From assembly GCF_009467795.1 (NCBI RefSeq), contig NZ_WIAX01000013.1, positions 62,001 through 126,000 on the forward strand: 64,000 bases of DNA. The letters are read 5' to 3'. The notes under the pieces are model-generated. The model was not told the DNA's origin and made no database searches. It worked only from the letters and a program-made list of their open reading frames with translations. Every line of letters starts with the position of its first letter. Position 1 is the stretch's first letter. Below are positions 1 through 7,892 of this stretch, in pieces. The position numbers and the translations under genes are program-made. Origin of the DNA: Nesterenkonia halophila (GTDB taxonomy: Bacteria > Actinomycetota > Actinomycetes > Actinomycetales > Micrococcaceae).

Positions 1-1047
1 CAGCTGCTGCCGACGCTGCAGGGCGCCTTCTGCTTCGTGTTCATGACCGAGAACACCCTCTACGCCGCCCGCGACGCCCAGGGCGTGCGCCCGCTGGTGC
101 TCGGCCGGCTGGACCGCGGCTGGGTGGTCGCCTCCGAGCAGTCGGCGCTGGCGACGGTCGGCGCCTCGGTGATCCGCGAGATCGAGCCGGGCGAGTTCAT
201 CGCCATCGACGCCGACGGCGTGCGCAGCCAGCACTTCGCCGCCTCGGACCCGGCGCGCTGCGTCTTCGAGTACGTCTACCTGGCACGGCCCGACGCGCTG
301 ATCAACGGCCGCTCGGTCTACGAGTCGCGCGTGGAGATGGGCCGTCAGCTGGCCCGCGAGGACAGCCACGACGCCGACATCGTCATCCCGGTGCCTGAGT
401 CCGGCACGCCGGCGGCGGTGGGCTACTCCGAGGAGTCCGGGCTGCCCTTCGCCCAGGGCTTCATCAAGAACTCCTACGTCGGCCGGACCTTCATCCAGCC
501 CTCGCAGACGCTGCGCCAGCTGGGCATCCGGCTGAAGCTCAACGTCCAGGACCACGTGGTCCGCGACAAACGGGTGGTCGTCGTCGACGACTCCATCGTC
601 CGCGGCAACACCCAGCGGGCCATCGTGCGGATGCTCAGGGAGGCCGGCGCCGCCGAGGTGCACGTGAAGATCTCCTCGCCGCCGATCAAGTGGCCCTGCT
701 TCTACGGCATCGACTTCGCCACCCGGGCGGAGCTGATCGCCACCGGCGCGACGATGGACGAGATCCGCCAGGCGGTCTCCGCCGACTCGCTGGCCTACAT
801 CTCGGAGGAGGGGATGATCGCCGCGACCGAGCAGCCGCCCTCGACGCTGTGCACCGCCTGCTTCTCGGGCCAGTATCCGATCCCGCTGCCGCCCGAGTCC
901 CGGCGCGGCAAGCTGCTGCTGGAGGATCCGGCCGTCGGCGGCTCCGCGACGTCCGAGGCCGCCGGATCCTCGGGATCGGGCTGCGAGCCAGGCCCGGACG
1001 CCGAGTTCGACGTCGCCGACGAGATCCCCACGGAGGCCCCCCGATGA
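1..1047 (+). CDS. purF: Amidophosphoribosyltransferase, 3' part (5' end outside window)
   Basis: First committed enzyme of purine synthesis: it transfers the amide nitrogen of glutamine to PRPP, giving 5-phosphoribosylamine. The frame is open from base 1, so the start and the catalytic N-terminal Cys of the glutaminase domain lie upstream of the window. The phosphoribosyltransferase part is complete: the PRPP loop reads VVVVDDSIVRGNTQ at about 574-615. Four cysteines match the pattern of the [4Fe-4S] Bacillus-type enzyme: one in DPARCVF, one in KWPCFYG and a CxxC in STLCTACF. The last 50 or so residues are Gly/Ser/Glu-rich and look like a variable tail. The stop overlaps the purM start by four bases (ATGA), so the two are translationally coupled. 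Confidence 0.97.
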   Translation, partial: QLLPTLQGAFCFVFMTENTLYAARDAQGVRPLVLGRLDRGWVVASEQSALATVGASVIREIEPGEFIAIDADGVRSQHFAASDPARCVFEYVYLARPDALINGRSVYESRVEMGRQLAREDSHDADIVIPVPESGTPAAVGYSEESGLPFAQGFIKNSYVGRTFIQPSQTLRQLGIRLKLNVQDHVVRDKRVVVVDDSIVRGNTQRAIVRMLREAGAAEVHVKISSPPIKWPCFYGIDFATRAELIATGATMDEIRQAVSADSLAYISEEGMIAATEQPPSTLCTACFSGQYPIPLPPESRRGKLLLEDPAVGGSATSEAAGSSGSGCEPGPDAEFDVADEIPTEAPR

Positions 1048-2225
1048 CCGGACAGCCCGAGCAGGCCGGACGGCCCGAGCCGATCACCTATGCGTCGGCC
1101 GGCGTCGACGTCGAGGCCGGAGACCGCGCCGTCGAGCTGATGAAGTCGGCGGTGCAGGCCACCCACTCCTCGGCCGTCATGGGCGGGGTGGGCGGCTTCG
1201 CCGGACTCTACGACGCCTCGGCGCTGACCCGGCTGCCGAAGCCGCTGATGGCCACCTCCACCGACGGAGTGGGCACCAAGGTCGCCATCGCCCAGGCGAT
1301 GGACCGCCACGACACCATCGGCCACGACCTCGTCGGCATGGTCGTCGACGACATCGTGGTGATGGGCGCCGAGCCGCTGTTCATGACCGACTACATCGCC
1401 TGCGGCTCGGTGGATCCCGACCGGATCGCCGCGATCGTGCGCGGCATCGCCGAAGCCTGCTCGCTGACCGGCACCTCGCTGATCGGCGGGGAGACCGCCG
1501 AGCACCCGGGGCTGCTGGCCGCCGACGAGTACGACGTCGCCGGGGCGGCCACCGGCGTCGTCGACGCCTCCGCAGTGCTGGGCCCGCAGCGGGTCCGCTC
1601 CGGCGACGTGGTGATCGGCATGGCCTCCTCCGGCGTGCATTCCAACGGCTACTCGCTGGTGCGCCGCGTGCTGGAGTCGGCCGGCTGGGGCTACGAGCGC
1701 CATGTCACGGAGTTCGGCCGCAGCATCGGCGAGGAGCTGCTAGAGCCGACGCGGCTCTACACCCGCTCCTGCCTGGACCTGGTGCGCGCGCTCAACGGCG
1801 ACCCGGCCGAGTCCCCGACCGCCGACGACGCCCCGGTGCGCGGCTTCAGCCATGTCACCGGCGGCGGGCTCGCCGCGAACCTGGCCCGCGTGCTGCCCGA
1901 GGGCCTGATGGCCACCGTCGACCGCTCCACCTGGTCCTGGCCGGCGATCTTCCGGGTGATCGCCGAGCTGGGCGCCGTCCCGCAGGCGGATCTGGAGCGC
2001 ACGCTGAACCTCGGCGTCGGGATGGTCGCCGTCGTCGACGCCGAGCACGCCGAGTCCGCGCTGGACACGCTCGCGGCCGCCGGCGAGGCCGCCTGGGTGA
2101 TGGGCGAGGTCTCCGCGCACGACCCGCAGGACGCGCGGGTGGCCGAGGCGGGCGAGGATTTCGTCCAGGGGGCGAAGGGCGTCGACGGCGGTGGCGTGCT
2201 GCTCACCGGCTCCTACCCGTCCTGA
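1044..2225 (+). CDS. purM: Phosphoribosylformylglycinamidine cyclo-ligase (AIR synthetase)
   Basis: Closes the imidazole ring in purine synthesis: FGAM plus ATP gives AIR. The 393-residue protein has the family's N-terminal block (YASAGVDVEAGDRAVE), the ATP/substrate segments STDGVGTKV and LIGGETAEHPG, and the C-terminal SGVHSNGYSLVRR and HVTGGGLAANLARVLP blocks. The length is slightly above the usual 340-360 because of an N-terminal extension and a C-terminal tail. The ATG at 1044 is chosen because it overlaps the purF stop (ATGA). A hairpin with a short T run follows at 2244-2270, so the purF-purM unit probably ends here. Confidence 0.97.
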   Translation: MTGQPEQAGRPEPITYASAGVDVEAGDRAVELMKSAVQATHSSAVMGGVGGFAGLYDASALTRLPKPLMATSTDGVGTKVAIAQAMDRHDTIGHDLVGMVVDDIVVMGAEPLFMTDYIACGSVDPDRIAAIVRGIAEACSLTGTSLIGGETAEHPGLLAADEYDVAGAATGVVDASAVLGPQRVRSGDVVIGMASSGVHSNGYSLVRRVLESAGWGYERHVTEFGRSIGEELLEPTRLYTRSCLDLVRALNGDPAESPTADDAPVRGFSHVTGGGLAANLARVLPEGLMATVDRSTWSWPAIFRVIAELGAVPQADLERTLNLGVGMVAVVDAEHAESALDTLAAAGEAAWVMGEVSAHDPQDARVAEAGEDFVQGAKGVDGGGVLLTGSYPS

Positions 2226-2243
2226 ACGTCGGCCCGACAGGTC

Positions 2244-2270
2244 GCCCCCCCCCCCCGAGGGGGGCTTTCC
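2244..2270 (+). terminator. Probable intrinsic terminator after purM, with a run of 12 C
   Basis: GCCCCCC (2244-2250) can pair with GGGGGGC (2259-2265) across an 8-base loop and is followed by TTTCC. The loop side is part of an uninterrupted run of 12 C at 2245-2256. It lies 19 bases after the purM stop and before the ROK promoter. Confidence 0.6.
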
Positions 2271-2310
2271 TGGCGTCGACGACCGAGACGCCCGGGCCGC
2301 GGACGACGGA

Positions 2311-2316
2311 TACAGT
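2311..2316 (+). promoter_or_regulatory. -10 box of the ROK regulator gene (leaderless)
   Basis: TACAGT ends six bases before the ATG at 2323, so transcription should start at or next to the start codon. No good -35 box was found. Confidence 0.55.
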
Positions 2317-2322
2317 GGCCCC

Positions 2323-3519
2323 ATGGACAGACCCCAGGAACCGGCTCCCGGCTCTCCGGGGTCCCAGCGTGCGCTGGCCGCGGCGAACCGCCGCCGCGTC
2401 GAGGACGTCCTGCGGCGGCAGGGCAGCATCTCGCAGGCCGACGTCGCCCGGTCCACAGGGCTGGCACCGGCCACAGTCTCCAACATCGTCCGCGCCCTGC
2501 GCGCCGAGGAGATCGTCGAGCGGGCGCCGGCGGAGCACGGGCGCCGGCCTCTCATCCGCCTGGCGCCCTCGGACGCCGCCGTCGCCGGACTCGACTTCGG
2601 GCACCGCCACCTCTCGGCGGCCCTGGCCGATCCGTCCGGGACAGTGCTCGCCGCGCGCCGCACCGCGCTGGCCGCGGCGACCACGGCCGAGCGCTCGCTG
2701 GCCCTCGCCGGCGACCTGCTCGAGGGCCTGCTCGGCGAGTCCCGGCGCGACCACGGCTCCCTGCGCGCCGTCGGCCTGGGCCTCCCCGCACCGGTGAGCC
2801 AGCCCAGTGGGCGCATGGATTCCCAGGCGATCCTCCCCGGATGGGCCGACGTCGACGTCGTCGACCAGGCCCGCCGGCAGCTCGACGTCCCGGTGGTCGT
2901 GGACAACGACGCCAACCTCGCGGCCCTGGCCGAGCACCGGTGGGGCGCCGGCCAGGACGTCGAAGACCTGGCCTACATCAAGCTCTCCGAGGGCGTCGGC
3001 GGCGGACTGCTCATCGATGGCCGACCCTTCCGGGGCCGGGGCGGCACCGCCGGCGAGCTGGGGCACACCACCGTCGAGGAGAACGGCCGCGTCTGCCGCT
3101 GCGGCAACCGCGGGTGCCTGGAGACGCTGGCCTCCGCACGGGCACTGGTCGAGCTCCTCGAACCGCGCCTGGGGCCCGAGACGACCATCGCCGACATCGT
3201 CGCCGCCGCCGCGGAGGGCGAGCACTCCTGCCTGCGCGTGCTGACCGACACCGGGCACCACGCCGGTCGTGCGCTCGCCGATCTGTGCAACATCGTCAAC
3301 CCGCAGCGGATCATCGTCGGCGGCGAGCTGGCCCAGGCCGGCGAGCTCCTGCTGGCCCCGATGCGCGAGGCCGTCCGTCGCCACGCCGTGCCGAGCGCCA
3401 CGCACGCCCTGGACATCCGCCCGGCGGCCCTGGGCGATCGGTCGGCGGCGCTGGGGGCCGTGGCCCTCGCGCTCGAGCGCATCGCAGCGGAGGCGACCGA
3501 CTCTGCAGCGCATTCCTGA
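2323..3519 (+). CDS. ROK-family transcriptional regulator
   Basis: Predicted sugar-responsive DNA-binding regulator of 398 residues. An N-terminal winged helix-turn-helix (about residues 25-75, with QADVARSTGLAPATVSNIVRA as the recognition region) is followed by the ROK sugar-kinase-like fold. The zinc motif CxCGxxGCxE is present (CRCGNRGCLE). The phosphate-binding motif near the start of the ROK domain reads LDFGHRHLSA rather than DxGGT, as expected of a regulator rather than an active kinase. The start is set by the -10 box six bases upstream; an earlier in-frame start would run through the purM terminator. A sugar porter follows 176 bases downstream with an inverted repeat between them, so local control of that transporter is likely. 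Confidence 0.9.
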   Translation: MDRPQEPAPGSPGSQRALAAANRRRVEDVLRRQGSISQADVARSTGLAPATVSNIVRALRAEEIVERAPAEHGRRPLIRLAPSDAAVAGLDFGHRHLSAALADPSGTVLAARRTALAAATTAERSLALAGDLLEGLLGESRRDHGSLRAVGLGLPAPVSQPSGRMDSQAILPGWADVDVVDQARRQLDVPVVVDNDANLAALAEHRWGAGQDVEDLAYIKLSEGVGGGLLIDGRPFRGRGGTAGELGHTTVEENGRVCRCGNRGCLETLASARALVELLEPRLGPETTIADIVAAAAEGEHSCLRVLTDTGHHAGRALADLCNIVNPQRIIVGGELAQAGELLLAPMREAVRRHAVPSATHALDIRPAALGDRSAALGAVALALERIAAEATDSAAHS

Positions 3520-3530
3520 CGTTCAACCTA

Positions 3531-3567
3531 TGAATGAATAGACCACGTCTATCGATACATTCGTTCA
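3531..3567. promoter_or_regulatory. Candidate operator (inverted repeat) upstream of the sugar porter
   Basis: TGAATGAAT at 3531-3539 faces ATTCGTTCA at 3559-3567 (8 of 9 bases pair), 19 bases apart. Inside lies a smaller dyad AGAC-CAC-GTCT at 3540-3550. The stretch is clearly AT-rich compared with its surroundings and sits just upstream of a possible -35 box. Confidence 0.5.
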
Positions 3568-3572
3568 CTCTG

Positions 3573-3601
3573 TAGACGTCACACACCCCCTCCCCTAGGG
3601 T
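3573..3601 (+). promoter_or_regulatory. Candidate promoter of the sugar porter gene
   Basis: TAGACG (3573-3578) and TAGGGT (3596-3601) are 17 bases apart and lie directly downstream of the inverted repeat at 3531-3567. The match to consensus is only moderate. Confidence 0.35.
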
Positions 3602-3695
3602 GACTCGCATCACGTACATTGCAGGGCACCCCGACCTCGCCGTCGCCTCGGCGACAAAGTCGGGGCGAGCTCCCCCGCGACGGAGAGGCGAGGCC

Positions 3696-5111
3696 ATGAC
3701 GGACACCGACCAGAGACCGGAATCCTTCCACACCGGGCAGGCGCTGCTGCTCGCCTCGGTGGCCGCACTCGGCGGCTTCCTCTTCGGATTCGACACCGCC
3801 GTCATCAACGGCACCGTCACCGCCGTGCGCGACGGCTTCGGGCTCAGCGCCGGACTCATCGGCTTCGTCGTCTCCTCCGCCCTGCTGGGCTGCATGGTCG
3901 GCGCCTTCCTCGCCGGCAAGCTCGCCGATCGCATCGGCCGCGTGCGGGTCATGCTCATCGCCGCCGCTCTGTTCCTCATCAGCGCTGTGGGCTGCACACT
4001 GGCCGTCGGCCCCTGGGATCTCATCGCGTGGCGCGTGATCGGAGGGCTCGGCGTGGGGACCGCCTCGGTGATCGCGCCGGCCTACATCGCCGAGATCTCG
4101 CCGGCGCAGATCCGCGGCCGACTGGGCTCGATGCAGCAGCTGGCCATCGTCACCGGAATCTTCGTCGCCCTGCTCTCCAACGCCTGGCTCGCCTCGGTCT
4201 CCGGCGGTGCGGGCGACGCGCTGTGGCTGGGTCTGGAAACCTGGCGCTGGATGTTCTTCACCGAGGTCGTCCCCGCCCTGGCCTACGGCATGCTGGCGCT
4301 GACCATCCCCGAGTCGCCGCGTTTCCTGGTCAAGAAGGGCGCGACGTCGAAGGCCAGGGAGGTCCTCGGCCGCATCCTGGAGACCGGCGTCGACGAGCGC
4401 ATCGCCGAGATCCGCCGCACCCTGGGCAGCGAGGCCCGCACCCGGCTGAAGGACCTCCGCGGCCCGGCGCTGGGCCTGCTGCCCATCGTCTGGGTCGGCA
4501 TCCTGCTGTCCACGTTCCAGCAGTTCGTCGGCATCAACGTGATCTTCTACTACTCCTCGGCGCTGTGGCAGGCCGTGGGCTTCACCGAGTCCGACGCGCT
4601 GACCCAGACGGTCATCACCGGCCTGACGAACATCGTGGTCACCATCATCGCCATCGCGCTGGTGGACAAGATCGGCCGGCGGCGGCTGCTGATGATCGGA
4701 TCCTCCGGCATGACGGTCTCGCTGGCGGTGCTGGCCTGGATCTTCGCCAATGCGCCGCTGGTCGAGGCCGCCGACGGCACCATCACCCCCGAGCTCACCG
4801 ACGCCGGCGGCGTCGTGGCGCTGCTCGCCGCGAATCTCTTCGTGGTCTTCTTCGGCATGTCGTGGGGCCCGGCGGTCTGGGTGCTTCTCGGAGAGATGTT
4901 CAACAACCGCATCCGCGCCACGGCGCTGGGCGTCGCCGCGGCGGTCCAGTGGCTGGCGAACTTCGCCATCTCCACCTCCTTCCCGGCCCTGGCGGATCTC
5001 AGCCTCGGCGTGGCCTACGGCTTCTACACGATCTGCGCAGCCCTGTCGCTGCTCTTCGTGATCCGCTGGGTGCCCGAGACCAAGGGCAAGCAGCTCGAGC
5101 AGATGGACTGA
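3696..5111 (+). CDS. Sugar porter (MFS, xylose/glucose:H+ symporter type)
   Basis: Twelve-helix inner-membrane sugar importer of 471 residues. Signatures of the sugar porter family are visible: the first helix with LFGFDTAVINGTV, GRVRVMLIAA after helix 2, PESPRFLV at the centre, GRRRLLMIG after helix 8 and the C-terminal PETKGKQLEQMD. The helix-7 segment QQFVGINVIFYYSS resembles XylE/GLUT sugar-binding residues. The start at 3696 has a GGAGAGG ribosome site just upstream; an earlier in-frame start at 3600 would lie inside the promoter region. With the preceding ROK gene it forms a probable regulator/transporter unit. The exact sugar cannot be told. Confidence 0.92.
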   Translation: MTDTDQRPESFHTGQALLLASVAALGGFLFGFDTAVINGTVTAVRDGFGLSAGLIGFVVSSALLGCMVGAFLAGKLADRIGRVRVMLIAAALFLISAVGCTLAVGPWDLIAWRVIGGLGVGTASVIAPAYIAEISPAQIRGRLGSMQQLAIVTGIFVALLSNAWLASVSGGAGDALWLGLETWRWMFFTEVVPALAYGMLALTIPESPRFLVKKGATSKAREVLGRILETGVDERIAEIRRTLGSEARTRLKDLRGPALGLLPIVWVGILLSTFQQFVGINVIFYYSSALWQAVGFTESDALTQTVITGLTNIVVTIIAIALVDKIGRRRLLMIGSSGMTVSLAVLAWIFANAPLVEAADGTITPELTDAGGVVALLAANLFVVFFGMSWGPAVWVLLGEMFNNRIRATALGVAAAVQWLANFAISTSFPALADLSLGVAYGFYTICAALSLLFVIRWVPETKGKQLEQMD

Positions 5112-5170
5112 CCCGCCGGCGGAGCCGCGCCCGTGGAGGTCACGTTCAGGTCACAGAGAGCATCGACGAC

Positions 5171-5176
5171 TAGGCT
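5171..5176 (+). promoter_or_regulatory. -10 box of the FemX-like gene (leaderless)
   Basis: TAGGCT ends eight bases before the GTG at 5185. A short direct repeat, AGGTCACGTTCAGGTCACA, covers 5137-5155 where a -35 box would lie. Confidence 0.45.
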
Positions 5177-5184
5177 CTCTTCTC

Positions 5185-6363
5185 GTGACGCCTCAGACTC
5201 CGCCAGCGGACGCTCCGCCCGTGACGGTCGCGCCGCTCTCCGACGACGCCCACGCCGAGTTCCTCGCCGCCCACCCGACGGCCTCCTTCCTGCAGAATCC
5301 CCGCTGGCCGGAGGTGAAGAGCGGCTGGCGCGGCGAGTCCCTCGGGGTCTTCGCCGACGACCGCCTCGTCGCCGCCACCCTGGTGCTGCACCGGCCGCTG
5401 CCGGTGCCCTCGGCCGTGCCGCTGGTCGGCGGCCGGACGCTGGCCTACCTGGCCGAGGGGCCGGTGTTCGACCCGGCCGACGTCGACCTGTCCTCGATGC
5501 TCACCGCGCTCACCGAGCGGCTGCGCCGCGACGGCGCCTTCCTGGTCCGCATGGGCCTGCCCGGGGTGCGCCGCCGCTGGTCCGCCGGCGACGTCCGCAG
5601 GGCGCTGGCCGCCGGCGATCATCGGATGCTGACCGAGCTCGAGCCGCTCGCCGTCGACGACGACGCCGAAGCCCTCCGCGACGAGCTCGCCGCGCTGGGC
5701 TGGCGCGCGCCCGGAGAGTCGGAGGAGTTCGAGGCCGGCCAGCCGCAGTTCCAGGCCCGCATCCCGCTGGTCGACGACAACGGCGCCGGCCTCGACGTCG
5801 AGGCGGTGCTGGCGCGGATGGACCAGACCTCGCGCCGGCAGACTCGCAAGTCCACCCGCTCGGAGCTGACCATCAGCGTCGGCGGCGAGGAGGATCTGCC
5901 CAGCTGGCAGGAGCTCTACGAGGAGACCGCCGCGCGCGACGGCTTCACCGGCCGGCCGCTGAGCTATTTCCAGCGCATGCACCGCGCGCTCAACGCCGCG
6001 GACGACACCGAGTGCACGCTGTACTTCGCCCATCTGGACGAGACCCTGCTGGCCGCGGCGATCTTCGTCCGGCAGGGTCGCTTCGCCTGGTACGTCTACG
6101 GCGCCTCGGCGGCGCAGGAGCGCAAGCGCTACGCCCCGCGGGCGCTGCAGCTGCGCCAGATCGAGGACGCGCTGGCCGCCGGGTGCCGCTGGTACGACCT
6201 GGGCGGGCTGAGCCCTTCATTGGATCCGGAGCACGAGCTGGCGGGCCTGACCCGGTTCAAGACCACGATGGGCGCCGACGTCGTGCAGACCCAGGGCGAG
6301 TGGGACTTCGAGATCAGCCCGCTGCTGGCCAAGGCCTTCCGGCTCTACATGGCCCGCCGCTGA
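5185..6363 (+). CDS. FemX/FemAB-family peptidoglycan interpeptide-bridge aminoacyltransferase
   Basis: Predicted cytosolic transferase that adds an amino acid from aminoacyl-tRNA to the lipid II stem peptide (Fem/MurM family). The 392 residues form two GNAT-like halves. The N-terminal part holds the family's FLQNPRWPEVKSGW block; a basic stretch SRRQTRKSTRSEL follows near residue 215; the C-terminal half has FAWYVYGASA and the family-typical end YDLGG...LTRFKTTMGADVVQTQGEWDF. The GTG start is supported by the -10 box eight bases upstream. The converging neighbour encodes an ATP-grasp enzyme related to D-aspartate ligase; both could build the cross-bridge. Which amino acid is added is not visible. 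Confidence 0.85.
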   Translation: MTPQTPPADAPPVTVAPLSDDAHAEFLAAHPTASFLQNPRWPEVKSGWRGESLGVFADDRLVAATLVLHRPLPVPSAVPLVGGRTLAYLAEGPVFDPADVDLSSMLTALTERLRRDGAFLVRMGLPGVRRRWSAGDVRRALAAGDHRMLTELEPLAVDDDAEALRDELAALGWRAPGESEEFEAGQPQFQARIPLVDDNGAGLDVEAVLARMDQTSRRQTRKSTRSELTISVGGEEDLPSWQELYEETAARDGFTGRPLSYFQRMHRALNAADDTECTLYFAHLDETLLAAAIFVRQGRFAWYVYGASAAQERKRYAPRALQLRQIEDALAAGCRWYDLGGLSPSLDPEHELAGLTRFKTTMGADVVQTQGEWDFEISPLLAKAFRLYMARR

Positions 6364-6443
6364 GCGGGCGGGCGACTCCGAGGCTCAGCGGCCGGAGGTC
6401 GTCACCCTCGCCCCTCCTCGCGACCCCTCAGGTCTCGACGGAT

Positions 6444-6460
6444 CCCGACCAGTGGTCGGG
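6444..6460. terminator. Hairpin between converging genes
   Basis: CCCGACC-AGT-GGTCGGG, a perfect 7-bp stem, lies between the end of the FemX-like gene and the end of the ATP-grasp gene. No T run, so a terminator role is inferred from position. Confidence 0.4.
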
Positions 6461-6483
6461 CTTGCCGAGCGCGAGAGGTGTGC

Positions 6484-7773
6484 TCACGCCGGAGGGTGCT
6501 GACGCACCTCGCGCAGGCTCTTCAGCAGCACGGCCGCGTGGTACGCCCGCTTCCGCAGATCGGGGTCCGGCCGGTAGCGGAACGGGCTGTGCACTGCACC
6601 GGCCCGGGCGGCGGCGTCCACGCGGGCGCGCTGGCCGGCGTCGGCGAAGCGGCGCGCCAGCGACAGCGGCACTGTGGTGTGCAGCGCGTCGGGGCGCGTG
6701 GTCTCCGGCAGCTCGCGCGGCAGCTCGACGCCGGCGCCGGTCAGCGCCTCGGCCAGGTGCTGCTGGACGACCAGCTCGGCCGGGTTCACCCCGCCGGCGG
6801 TGAGGTAGAAGTGATTGCGCCCCAGCCGCGGATTCATCTCGAAGAACTGCGGACTGCCGTCGCGCGGGTCGATCTTCACGTCGAACATCGCGAAGCCGTG
6901 CCAGTCGACCTCATGCAGGAACGTCTCGGCATGTTCGTCGATGCGCGGATCGGCCGACGTGAGGATGGCTCGGGAGTTGCCCTCCAGCCCCGGCGCATGG
7001 TCCTCCAGCAGCACCTCGCCGACGGCGCGCAGCCGGATCCCCCCGGCGCCGTCGCGAAAGTAGGAGCCCACCCGCATCTGCGAGTCGGGACCGGGGATGA
7101 GCTCCTGCAGCAGGAAGACGTCGTCGAAGCCGGCGCCGGCCGCGGCGTCGAGCAGCCGGCCGAGCTCGGCGGCGTCCTCGACGCGGTGCACCTTCCGCCG
7201 ACCGGCGAAGGTGGTCTGCGCCCAGGCCCAGCTGTCGGCGGCCTTGAGGATCAGCGGGAAGTCGGCGCCCAGCTCCTCGAGCGTCGCGGCGACGATCTGT
7301 TCAGTGCGCGCCGGGTCGTGCTCGACCATCGACAGTCGCGTCTCGCGCGGGTGCGGGATGCCCAGCCGGCGACAGATCGCGGCGAAGGACTCCTTGTCGG
7401 CGACCTGCTCGACCGTCGCACGGTCCGGGAAGGGGATGACGTACCAGCGTTCGAGCTCCTCGCGGTGACGCAGCACCGCCTGGACGACGTGGTCGTAGGT
7501 CGCCAGCAGCACCAGCGGCCGCGGGTTCGCCCCGGAGTCGGTCAGCCGCTCGGCGACGTCGATCAGCGCGGTGATCGTGGTCTGCTCGTCGGTCATCACG
7601 CCGGCCGGGAAGGCGTCGAGGATGCGCGAATGCTTCAGGTTCCGGTTCAGCCGGGTGGGGACCACCGCCGAGACCACGCCGAAGGCCTCGTGGAATTCGC
7701 GGGCCCAGGAGTATGCCCCGACGTCTCCGCCGGTGATCACGGGGACGAAGGGCTGCTCGGCGGGGATCTGCAT
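6484..7773 (-). CDS. ATP-grasp ligase, D-aspartate-ligase-like
   Basis: Predicted ATP-dependent carboxylate-amine ligase of 429 residues. The N-terminal block FVPVITGGDVGAYSWAREFHEAFG, the ADKESFAAICRRLGIPHP segment and the ATP-grasp motifs (FPLILKAADS near residue 190, LLQELIPGPDSQMRV near 245, FAMFDVKIDPRDG and FFEMNPRLGRNHFY near 320-345) fit the family that includes the Enterococcus D-aspartate ligase, which activates beta-Asp for linkage to the peptidoglycan Lys. The first block is written as 24 letters only as a consensus of adjacent motifs FVPVITGGDVG and AYSWAREFHEAFG. The start is supported by a -10 box seven bases upstream. Other ATP-grasp ligations cannot be excluded. Confidence 0.75.
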   Translation of the reverse strand: MQIPAEQPFVPVITGGDVGAYSWAREFHEAFGVVSAVVPTRLNRNLKHSRILDAFPAGVMTDEQTTITALIDVAERLTDSGANPRPLVLLATYDHVVQAVLRHREELERWYVIPFPDRATVEQVADKESFAAICRRLGIPHPRETRLSMVEHDPARTEQIVAATLEELGADFPLILKAADSWAWAQTTFAGRRKVHRVEDAAELGRLLDAAAGAGFDDVFLLQELIPGPDSQMRVGSYFRDGAGGIRLRAVGEVLLEDHAPGLEGNSRAILTSADPRIDEHAETFLHEVDWHGFAMFDVKIDPRDGSPQFFEMNPRLGRNHFYLTAGGVNPAELVVQQHLAEALTGAGVELPRELPETTRPDALHTTVPLSLARRFADAGQRARVDAAARAGAVHSPFRYRPDPDLRKRAYHAAVLLKSLREVRQHPPA

Positions 7774-7780
7774 GCCAGGA

Positions 7781-7786
7781 AGACTA
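7781..7786 (-). promoter_or_regulatory. -10 box of the ATP-grasp gene (leaderless)
   Basis: TAGTCT on the minus strand ends seven bases before the ATG at 7773. Confidence 0.5.
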
Positions 7787-7858
7787 TCAACACCCGGCCC
7801 GTGCGCTCCGGCAGCGGCACCGTCGTCGCCCCGAGTGTGACCTCGCCCACCCCTCTAG

Positions 7859-7888
7859 CAAACTTAACCATACGTCCGGTATAGTTTG
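7859..7888. promoter_or_regulatory. Palindromic operator of the exporter/TetR unit
   Basis: A 30-bp imperfect palindrome: outer arms CAAACT/AGTTTG and inner ACC/GGT and AC/GT pairs, 22 of 30 positions symmetric. It covers the -10 box TATAGT, so a bound repressor would block transcription. Size and the central ATACGTCCGGTAT pattern suit a TetR-family dimer, and a TetR gene lies downstream in the same direction. Confidence 0.65.
7880..7885 (+). promoter_or_regulatory. -10 box of the drug exporter gene (leaderless)
   Basis: TATAGT lies inside the palindrome and ends seven bases before the ATG at 7893. Confidence 0.6.
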
Positions 7889-7892
7889 TGGC

